Assembly: GCA_025331565.1 (NCBI GenBank) | Contig: JAFREQ010000045.1 | Coordinates: 2,232,001-2,296,000, forward strand | Direction: 5' to 3' | Source: Holacanthus passer | Lineage: Eukaryota; Chordata; Actinopteri; Pomacanthidae | Length of the DNA stretch: 64,000 nt | In this document: in pieces, positions 55,601 through 64,000 of the stretch | Layout of the letters: each line of letters begins with the position of its first letter | Position numbering within the stretch: position 1 is the first letter of the stretch | Notes under the pieces: generated by a model | Database searches by the model: none | Told to the model about the DNA's origin: nothing | The model's input: only the letters and a program-made list of their open reading frames with translations | Translations under genes and position numbers: made by a program

Positions 55601-58600
55601 AAAAACATACACACATTAGCTTTTCAAAAAAAAAATCTTACTGGTGTATAATTGAAGGAGTTCAGAATATGTAGCAAAGATCTCTTTATATTGAGAAACA
55701 GCAGAGGTGAGCTCAGTTTTCTTCTTTGTCAGCTCAGACATTTTCTGTTGGTTCTCCACATCTGAAACAGAAAAATATAAAACAGACACATTTTAAACCA
55801 TCAGCTCAAGAAATAAAACATCTACTTTTGCAGACAGTTTTGGTTTTATTTGCCAAAGTTTTTTGGACATCTGTCTCTGACGCTTCTGCAAACACCTCAG
55901 TACAAAAAAGCGGGACTGAATTTTGTTTCTGAGCTTCAAAGCATTTAAAATATTTAGAAAAATCTATGGCATTTTGTCTATCCAGAAACTCAGCCTCAGT
56001 TACTCAGTTATACCATCAATTCATCATTTTTTCCTATTAGACATTTGTGTGAGTAGTCATAATTATCATGTTAAAGTCTTTTCCATCATACCATTGTAAA
56101 AATGGAAGAGCAGCTCAAAAGGAGCCAGAGGCATTGATACTTCAGGTTTGAAGAGGAGGATGTATGAACTGCCGTCCTCACCGGGGCTGTTCTCCATGAC
56201 AGCCAGCCTCTGTGCAGAATGAATACACAATTATCATACTGGATGTGGAAACCGCATCATGGGGCTCTTAAAATATGGTGGTTACTCACAGTGATGTGGG
56301 TCTTTCCTTCTACCAAGCTAAATTGAAAGCTGCTGGTTTTGCCTTCAAACAAAGGGAGGTTTTTGTTGTTGTCTCCAATCGAGTTCTTTATAGAAACCTT
56401 CACCTTCCCATCCAGGTGCTGCCCCGCTGGGTTTCCAAATGAATCCTGGAATCAGTCGGAGCAATCAGGCTGAATATCAGCTCATGAACTACACCTTTAA
56501 AAATCATACATCTCACTGGAAAGCTTCGGCTCTTTTACAGTGAGTAAACACAAATTCCTTCTGAGAACATGAGCTCACCATTATCCTTAGTGTCAAATTC
56601 TCCACCAGGGTTCGGTTGGCAGCGGCTTTACTGTAGGAAACAACTGGGGTTGGTGGCTGAGCGTCGGGTCCCAGTTTGACAGGTTGATTGGCCACCACAT
56701 TTATAATAATCTAGGAGATAGGAAACAGTGCTGAAGTTCATCCTACACCCCTGCAAAGACTCAATGAACACTCACTTTCCTACCAAAGAGATAAAGACAA
56801 CAACGTGCAGACTCTATACACTTTGTATTTTTGAAAAGTCGACTGTCAGGTCTGAAAAAAAGCGCTGCGACGTTTCCAGATTTTAGGTTCAACAAACCTG
56901 ATCACTGAACAGGGATTTTGTTCTGTCTATACGGAGAGAAAACTGGATGGTGTGTGTCCCAACATGTTCTGAGATCTCTTTATCTCTGCGGTGAAAGATA
57001 ACAAAAACAATTTTTATCTATGAGGTTTGACATTATGGACATTATTTACTTACCAAGAGTTAGATCAGAGGATTCATTTGATTGAGAGAGGTCTAAATCT
57101 TCTCCTCTAATTCTTGGTAAGAGAGAAGGATTTTCCAAACCTTTAAACACCCTGCAACAACTCAGACAGGATGTAAAAGCACAGTACCTGAAGTGAAACC
57201 GGTCATTCTTTTCATTCTCCATGGGTTTACTACACTTCAGCTCAGTGGCCTAGACAAGAAAAGTGGAAGAATATAACTCAACCAATCAGATATTAGTTTA
57301 AAAGAGAAGAGAATCACTGGCAGTCCCTCTGTCTGGTAGTCAGCCGCTCACCGTCAGCGGAGGTGTGTTTCCTGCCGGTTTTCCCTTCCACACGAACATG
57401 GAGGCAGCCGCAGGGTTAAAGGTCGTCATCGGGCTTCCTTCATCAGACACCACGGTCACCGAGAACACTGAGCAGACACACAGCTGTCTTTAGTTTTTCC
57501 AACACTAAAACGGTTGCATGTGGTAAAAGCAACAGCTCCACAAACAGAGAAAATAAATAGACTCAATCGAGATGCAAACCTGGGAATTTGCCTCCAGCTT
57601 GAAACTTGGCATTAGTGTCATATTCCACTGACAGGCTGACAGGTTTGTTGGGATCAGGGATGACAGTGAGAGTCACTGATGGACCAGGGATGGGTTTCAT
57701 GTTGAAGGACCCTTGAAACTCGAGCTGATAGTACCCCCTAGTGGAACAACACGGTAACAACACTCAGACTAGTGACTGCTGAGACATGTATACACTCCTG
57801 GAAATATGGACATCTGATGATACAGTTTATATTGTGTTATAATTGGACACTCACTTTGGTCCACTCACACTTTTAACAGTGAAAGAGGCTTTTCCTTCTG
57901 CATCCACAGGTTTTGAAATAACAGCCATCATCACCTAAAACAACAAGAAGATCTCATTACATTTTTCCTCTTAGATCATTCTCTACAACTCATAAGCTCC
58001 TGGCCATTACTGACTTTTCAAAAGGGTAAATGGAGCAGTGTGTCAAACCTTCAGTGCCGGAGGTGATTTCAGGTTTACCACAACCCTCTGGTCTGGAGAG
58101 GGGTTTCCCCAGTGGTCACACAGTTGGACGAGGAACGGTGTGCTGATGCCATGTTCATTCAACACCTGCAAAGGCTTATAGATAAAAGAAAAACATGTTC
58201 TTTGACAGTTTGCCTTTGTTGAACACTGAAAATATAGCACAACTGTGAACTCAGACCATCAAAAGCAACTATATATTTTGACAACGCAAAGTAGACAGGA
58301 GACAGGAAGTAAGGGGAGAGAAGACACATGAGTCTACCAGGATGCCCCAGTAAAATCCTGTCTCACCCTCTCTGGCCCACTGATTAGTTTAAGCTGTGCA
58401 GGGACTCCAGCGGTCACTTGAACCATGACTCGCTCCACGTAGGTCCCGTAGGTGAAGCACATCTCTCTGGAGCCAGGAGTCCCAGACTGGAACTGAACCC
58501 CCGATACCAGAACAGACTTGTTGCTTGCCTGACGTCAACACACAAAGTAAAGATCAATTCATTAGAAAAACTACACAGCAGAAAATGGTCATTATATTTT

Positions 58601-61600
58601 GGCATTATTATTACTGATGCATTAACAAGTTAAATTTATTGTACAACAATGTGTTATACAAAAAATTTGGGGGGTTTTGGACTATTGGTCAGATAAAACA
58701 AGATTCAATGACATCATTTTGTGCTCTAGGAAATTGTAATGGCCATGTTTATCACAAACTGATCAATTATTAATAAAGCCACTTCTGATTTGGATTGTAA
58801 AATGAACAGCAAAATGATCACATTTGCTGCTGTACAGCAAACACTGTGTTCTAATGTGTGCATACTCAGCTGCTGGCAATCAACAACAGAGCCCTTGCAC
58901 TCCCTGTAAATTTATACGGGATGGAAATTTCCAGCTAATAAATCAAAGATCTTCCAGTTACAAAGACACGTCTCTCAGTCAGGAATGCTTCTGATGCCGC
59001 CCAAGCACAGAAGGAATGTTTATTTTCTATTCAGAGAAAGAGCTTTCTAATCTTAGGAGGTGCTCCTTATCAGTGTAATTTTATTTCCTTGATGGTCTAA
59101 CTCTCTCCCCTGCCTGGCTTTTTTATGGTGTGGAGATAGAGAGATAGAAGTGAGGAGATCAAGCATGCATGCAAGAACTAAAGCCTCGTGCCACAAATTG
59201 TTGGTGTGTCTGTTCTCCAACCTGCCATGTAAAGGTGATGGTCGATTTGTCTAGACCCTCAGCTTTCACACTCATATGGTTCACACAGGTGGAGGTGAGT
59301 GTCTTGGTATCATTGTCATACTGGTCCACGAGCTCCAAGTCTGTATAAGAAAAAATACGTGAGTCGTCTAGTGTGCAACCATTTCCTCAAAAATAAGATT
59401 TTTGGGTGATTAGGTTCATACTCACTGATGTCTCCAGGCAGGGTTTCACCCAACTTCACGGTGCTTTGAAGCAGAGTTGCTTTCAGGCGTGTTGGCTCAT
59501 CTGGACGAGGCCTACAAACAAAATAAACAAGGCTGCAGACTTCGGAAGACACCAGTTTGAATATACTGAATATTGGTTTGGGAAAGGTAAACAGGTTCAT
59601 TGTATTGCACCGCTCAACAGGTGACACAGTCGTTCACAAGCAAGGATGGAGCCAGGTTCAACACTTTGTCAAACACATGACTGTAGAAAGGATACACTAC
59701 ATGGACTTCACAAAACTGTTGCCAATACACACAGTTTGTTTGCATTTTCACATTTTACACAGTGTCCAACATTTTTAGAATCAGGGCTTGTTTCTAGTTC
59801 TTGGCAAGAAGGCAAATAAGCATATTTCACAAAATGAACTCTTCCTTTAAGCTTGCAAACCATGAATCCCAGCTCTGAGTCAGGTATGTGGCTTACACTA
59901 TGTAAAAGGAGACGGACACACTCTGGTCTTGGTAGGACACCTGGTAGAAGCGCTCTTCCTGCACCTGTGTGGGCACCTGTACATCAGGCAGCTTCCCCTG
60001 GACCAAATCTGCTTGATTTACATGTCCTGTCCAGTTAACCTTCAGTAAAGTGAGAGCGAATGATTAAGAGTCAGCGATAAGCTTGGAACAGTTCAAATGC
60101 GACAACTCCTAAATGACTGACTGATTGCAGCAAAGTCGTTTCATTTATCATCACACACCCAAACCACTGGAATTTTTTCAACATGTGGTTAATAGGATAG
60201 GACAGAATAAACAAACAGGAATAAAACATGTTCTATGTGCCAGACACACCTTGATCTTGGAGGCTATTTCAGCGGTAATTGGCACCTCTCTACCAGCCTC
60301 ATCATACAACCTGTAGAACAGGTTCTCCAGCAAACTTCCTGCCAGCCAATCGATCTTTTCCTTGTTCCTCAGCACCAGATTCTCATCATCTTGACTGCAG
60401 AGCTCCATTGAGACCACTCTTGTGCTGGGCAACACCTTCAGCTCCCTCACAACTGATGCAATGTTCTTCTGACTCTGGTGAGAAAACAAGGAATGAACAG
60501 AGACATCATGATCAAAGAATTATCAGACAGTGTTCTACTACACAGAAATCTTCATTTGTTTTGTTTGTTTACTTACAGGCATGTCAAATTGAACTTTGAG
60601 ATTTTGTGGTTCTCCCTTGATTATTTTCAGATTTAGGGGTTTTGTCACAAGCTGTCCAGCTCCTGTGCTGCTACAGTCAGTTGACCCCAGAGGAAGACCC
60701 TGAACCTGAAGTTCACACAATAAATAATTAAATTCTTGATCATTGAGATTATATTAACAAAGATGAGAACTTTTCATTGAACACATTTTATTACATAGAA
60801 GATAAAAAGCACTCAAGGCAAAAACATTAATCAAAAGCAGAGAAGAGTGTTGTGCAAAAAATAGTAATGATTTTACCAAATTTAACCAAAATCTATATTA
60901 CAAAAACAACACAGAACAAAGTGTCTTGGATGGATTATTTCTTTTATGTGGTGAAATTTAAGCCCTGATACCAGCAAATCTGACCACATGTGTGTTTTGT
61001 CTCTGCGAGTAAAAAAGTCCTCGTTTTCCCTCTTCAGATGATGACTACGACTGATTTTAATAGCTGCCACAGGGTGTTTTTCTTTCGCTGGTAAACAGCA
61101 CGAACTGTTATGCAAGAGCTCTTAAATTGAGACAGGCACTGTCTTGCTGAACTTAGACATCCCTGCATTAGTAAGTCCAACATAGTCTTTTCTTTTAGAG
61201 TCAGTTTTCACACCAATGCCTGATGACTTCTCAGAAACAGCACACCCGTACCTGGCAGTGAACGATCTGTTTGGGGTGAGCGGTGATGTTTCCATCCTCA
61301 TCGTGGATTTCAACATTAAACCTGACAGGGTTTCCATTCTCAGTCACGAGTGGGTTGTCTTCTGGTTTTACATGGAGGGAATGCGGCTTACCTGAAAAAC
61401 ATAATCATGCAACTGTAAGGAGGTTTTTAGAGTAATTATTTACAGGTAGAAAGTTTAAGTGCTAAAGAAGCCGTGCTGACAACATGGCGGCATGAGCCTT
61501 TTAGTAATGCTGGCAGCCAACAAAATTAGTGAAGCTGACAAGCTGTGCAAGCTGTAACCGTTGCAACTGAACTGGCAAAAACCCAAAATCCAATATCCCA

Positions 61601-63984
61601 GTTGCTGTATAACAATGGCTATCTTTCATAGGAATAAGCAATTCATCTTTTATTCTAGTAGAGAAAATATCCATCACAATTTCTCAGAGTCCAAAGTGAC
61701 AATTCAAATTGCTTATTGCTTAAAATATAATTAATATAAAATGATATAAAACAAGGAAAGCAGCAAGTTCTACCAGCTGAGGAGCTGAAATCGTTAAAAA
61801 ATAACTTACTTTGACTATTAATGGATTTTTTTCTGTCAAATGACAACTGATGATAACCAATCAAGGTTAGTGAGGGTATGAACTTCTGATCTTTGCTCTA
61901 AATTAATAAAGAAATGCCGTCTCACCAGCGAGAAGAATGATGCTGATACTCTGTGTGTCTCTTTTCATGCCAGGCAGGCTCACTTTCAGGTCGTGTGGCT
62001 GCAAAACACAATAGAGGATAGAAATAAACAACACAGGATAACCAGTTGTTGTTCTTTGTGTCAAATATTGTAGGAATATCAGCCAGTAAAGGCTTCAAAA
62101 CAAAATGGCTCAAACTGAAGACGAGTGAACAAACTATGGTGTCAGATTTACAGATTCAGGCAAACTACGGTCGTCTGAGAGGAGAGCATTTTCTTCTAAC
62201 CTTTGATTGTTGGTAATTCGGGACTTTTCCTCTTGCTTTGACATTTCTGATGGTCAACGTGGTCCCACTCCTGTCCACTTTATCATAACTCAGGTCCAGG
62301 CCACTAAATAAAAATAATAATGGCAAATTAAAGACATAATGAGATTTATGATAAACCTTTTCATGTGGTAGCTGGCCAGGGATACATGTGTACTATAAAT
62401 ATATACAAGTCTGCTGCTGTCAGATAAAAACCTCATGTCGAAACAGCATTTCAACCAGTGAGACAGTTCACTGAAAACAAAGGGACAAAACATAGTGTAG
62501 CGACCCACCCGCATTTGATTACAGGAATGAGATCAGGAGGAGGCGTCACTGGATGGTCATAACCATCTTTTATCAGCAGAGGAATGTCGAATGGGACTCC
62601 TACACGAAGAGGGGAGTCCACGGCACCAGCAACAAAACTCTCAGCACAACCCTCTGAGGGGGATAAAAACAGCACAAGCACGTGATTAAGGCATTCAGAC
62701 AGGATTTAAAAGTTTGTGGTTTTCCTTACCTTTGATTGTGAAATTGAGTTTGTAGCTTGGAAGCGCTCTTCCTCCAAACTCTGTCGCATTACTTTCAGCT
62801 ATGGCAGTGGTCAGACACAGAGTGTAATTCCCCAGGTTTGTCAGATTCTCTGTCAGAGAGGAGATGTTTGATACATGATCCTTCAGCAGAAAAAAAAACC
62901 CAGGACATCCAAAAAGTAACCAATAATGAAAAAGCTTTTGTACCAATTTTTTTGAACCAGAATCCCCATTTTGCTGATGGGGCAATGCAAGACACAACCT
63001 CTTGATTTTGTTTGGCACCTACTGATGAAAGACAAACAGCATTCAGAGGAAAGAAATTACAATTGGTTACAAACAGTATAAGAAGCTGAACTGCTTGAAC
63101 AAAGAAGAGCTGGAAAAAAGATTTGTAAATAGAAAGGACATTAAGTGGTTAGCCTAACCTATTTTGGGGCACTTTACATGCAAACCCCCCAAAATTTTCT
63201 AGGTCCATCTTTTTAAATGTGAGGATTTAAATGAATGATTAATCAAAAATGAATAATGAATAAAATAAATATATTAATAACAACTATTTATGGCGGTTCT
63301 TTAAAAATCTGTTGTTCATGTCCAACCCCAGTTCCAAAAAAGTTGGGATGCTGTGTAAAATGTCAAAAAAAAAAAACAGAATTGGATGGTTTGCAAATCA
63401 TTTAAATCCAATATTTAATTGAAAATAGTGCAAAGACAACATTTCAGTTATTGACCTGAAAGACTAGTAACATATCTCCACCAGTTTCTGGTTGTTTACA
63501 TTCATCATCTCTTCTGATGTCTGTTTTTTTTTTTTACCAATGGGGTTTGTTCCTTCATGTCTGACATATTACTCTACTCTTACAGTTCTTGTCCACTTCT
63601 CCCAAGGCAGCTGCCAAGTGGAGGTCACACATTCTTTCTAGCATGTACATTGCTTAAGGGGTTATGGATACAAACGCACACATACATACTGTATGTGATT
63701 GCTATAATGAATATAAAGATTTCATGTATATACTAGTAGCTTTTCACTAGACAAACCAGTAAAGACTCATCATACTTACATAAGAAGTAAAATATCAGAA
63801 ATGGACTTTCACAAATCAAATTATGCGATTGAATTTGTCAGAGGTTTAGAGGAGTGTGTCTCTGTTTTCTTACAGTGCTGGATGACTTTGAGCTCAATAC
63901 TCAGAATTTTCCCTTTCCCTCTCTGTCCCGGCATCTTGGACAACGACTCTTCCTTCCTGTTTAGAATCTCGATTTTGAGCGGCC
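52070..63984 (-). CDS. smchd1: SMCHD1, C-terminal part, about 30 exons, 5' end off the window
   Basis: Non-canonical SMC protein that silences the inactive X, imprinted loci and repeats in mammals. It dimerises through its hinge, which also binds nucleic acid. About 1235 C-terminal residues are present, of roughly 2000 in human; the GHKL ATPase half lies beyond the right edge. Identification rests on strong similarity across the hinge (DMDCVITKTTAAARRIYDD, FGGAQNKAPPM), on the order of repeated Ig-like segments before it, and on human synteny. Exons are given in the sub-entries. All junctions keep frame except 63874 to 62880, where a small exon is missing (candidate 62999-63021). No stop or frameshift is seen inside exons. 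Confidence 0.94.
52731..54624 (-). CDS. smchd1: smchd1 SMC hinge exons
   Basis: Exons 54502-54624, 54126-54307, 53274-53383 and 52731-52801. They encode VPDLNRLVAEKTAEANRILE, then ISWHIRGDMDCVITKTTAAA and RIYDDTQGRQQVMALDSVY, PLPHIRNGFVLFEPPGNPVY and NLLGDTILIDDLDSANNYRR. These align along the whole human hinge. The hinge homodimerises and binds DNA and RNA. Phases 0, 2, 1, 0. Introns at 53384-54125 and 52802-53273 carry repeat or unremarkable sequence. Confidence 0.95.
53645..53960 (+). repeat. Copy of the AGGGCTGCAACTAA repeat family
   Basis: TAGGGCTTCAGCTAACCATG, then ATTTTCTCGATTTATTTGTC, ATCACAGCTTCCCAGAGCAT and GTCCAAAACTCAAACATATT: a fairly full copy in the smchd1 intron between two hinge exons. 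Confidence 0.65.
54716..55198 (+). mobile_element. Non-autonomous DNA transposon (MITE-like), fullest copy
   Basis: About 480 bp bounded by imperfect inverted terminal repeats: left ACAAACCAGATTCCAAAAAA, right TTTTTTTGGAATCAGGGTTGT. No transposase reading frame. Related pieces are at 20977-21253, 35330-35405, 42818-42836, 59575-59790 and 63322-63470. I know the terminal motif as common in teleost genomes but cannot assign its superfamily. Confidence 0.75.
55240..56209 (-). CDS. smchd1: smchd1 exons before the hinge: coil
   Basis: Exons 56092-56209, 55642-55761 and 55240-55319. The first is a beta-rich end (RLAVMENSPGEDGSSYILLF, then FHFYN). The next two are charged helix: VENQQKMSELTKKKTELTSA and ASRKEAEQRNELIKKNVKIA, the coil that leads into the hinge. 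The intron at 54625-55239 is almost wholly a MITE. Confidence 0.92.
56290..58528 (-). CDS. smchd1: smchd1 beta-sandwich repeat exons, part 2
   Basis: Exons 58367-58528, 58049-58165, 57855-57934, 57580-57737, 57352-57467, 57188-57249, 56898-56985, 56579-56710 and 56290-56445. They hold successive Ig-like units with phrases such as GISTPFLVQLCDHWGNPSPD, GYYQLEFQGSFNMKPIPGPS, FRDKEISEHVGTHTIQFSLR and DSFGNPAGQHLDGKVKVSI. The D..GN..P pattern (DHWGNP, DSFGNPAG) repeats through this part of SMCHD1 family members. Frame is kept at each junction. Confidence 0.92.
59222..61998 (-). CDS. smchd1: smchd1 beta-sandwich repeat exons, part 1
   Basis: Exons 61926-61998, 61252-61391, 60577-60705, 60250-60474, 59897-60039, 59426-59511 and 59222-59340. 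Phrases: PHDLKVSLPGMKRDTQSISI, PVRFNVEIHDEDGNITAHPK, KIDWLAGSLLENLFYRLYDE, RPDEPTRLKATLLQSTVKLG and LELVDQYDNDTKTL. Phases 1, 0, 0, 0, 2, 1, 0. The long intron 58529-59221 shows nothing recognisable. Confidence 0.92.
59575..59790 (+). mobile_element. MITE-like element, right half
   Basis: GGTAAACAGGTTCATTG, CTTTGTCAAACACATG and ACACAGTGTCCAACATTTTT then AGAATCAGGGCTTG match the right half of the 54716 copy. In a smchd1 intron. Confidence 0.65.
61600..61870 (-). repeat. Copy of the AGGGCTGCAACTAA repeat family, internal part
   Basis: ATATCCATCACAATTTCTCAGAG, AAAGTGACAATTCAAATTGC and GAGGAGCTGAAATCG correspond to internal phrases of the family seen at 53645. Strand is uncertain. In a smchd1 intron. 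Confidence 0.5.
62201..63984 (-). CDS. smchd1: smchd1 most upstream exons in the window
   Basis: Exons 63874-63984, 62730-62880, 62509-62653 and 62201-62303. They encode PLKIEILNRKEESLSKMPGQ, DHVSNISSLTENLTNLGNYT, AVDSPLRVGVPFDIPLLIKD and TTLTIRNVKARGKVPNYQQ. The exon at 63874-63984 ends in phase 1 while 62730-62880 starts in phase 0, and direct joining makes a stop at once. A 23-nt exon at 62999-63021 (acceptor CTTTCATCAG, weak donor GTTGTG) would mend the phase, but this is a guess. Confidence 0.85.
63322..63470 (+). mobile_element. MITE-like element, left end
   Basis: CCAACCCCAGTTCCAAAAAA then AGTTGGGATGCTGTG, a poly(A) run and ATTGAAAATAGTGCAAAGAC match the left half of the 54716 copy. 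In the smchd1 intron whose exon content is unresolved. Confidence 0.65.
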
Positions 63985-64000
63985 CTGAAATGATGAGAAA

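Overview
This window is a stretch of a bony-fish chromosome, most likely from a spiny-rayed (percomorph) teleost. The coding regions are vertebrate genes cut into many short exons with GT-AG introns. The introns carry dispersed repeats of kinds common in teleost genomes. I see no bacterial or viral genes, tRNAs, rRNAs or CRISPR arrays.

Four genes occur in the order known from human chromosome 18p11.3, read in the opposite direction. (1) myom1 (myomesin-1), plus strand, 37 coding exons at 1649-21539, predicts about 1610 residues including the alternatively used EH exon. (2) lpin2 (lipin-2), plus strand, 19 coding exons at 32227-40732, predicts 935 residues; a CpG-rich probable promoter with two CACGTG boxes lies near 26220-26330. 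(3) emilin2, minus strand, 9 exons at 51474 down to 42401, predicts 999 residues. (4) smchd1, minus strand, 3' part only, from the right edge of the window down to its stop at 52070, gives about 1235 C-terminal residues including the SMC hinge. Exon borders were read by hand from splice sites, reading-frame phase and family similarity. In myom1, lpin2 and emilin2 every junction keeps frame. In smchd1 one junction (63874 to 62880) does not, which implies a small exon I could not fix with certainty.

The genes are neighbours, not a pathway. Myomesin-1 crosslinks thick filaments at the sarcomeric M-band. Lipin-2 is a phosphatidate phosphatase and transcriptional co-regulator. EMILIN2 is a secreted elastin-associated glycoprotein. 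SMCHD1 is a chromatin-silencing, non-canonical SMC protein. lpin2 and emilin2 converge and their 3' UTRs probably overlap. smchd1 and emilin2 are tandem with only about 600 bases between stop and start.

The most interesting unexplained signal is downstream of the myom1 stop. Two well-formed exons (23888-24026 and 24116-24342) with a poly(A) signal encode an acidic, disordered tail. They are in exactly the right phase to be spliced from a consensus GTAAGT that lies inside the last myom1 exon, which would give an alternative C-terminus. Other points of note are a long EH exon, a (TG)n tract beside a myom1 acceptor, transposon remnants abutting acceptors in myom1 and lpin2, two tandem (NAGNAG) acceptors, a 56-bp degenerate minisatellite, and an altered LxxIL motif in lipin-2.
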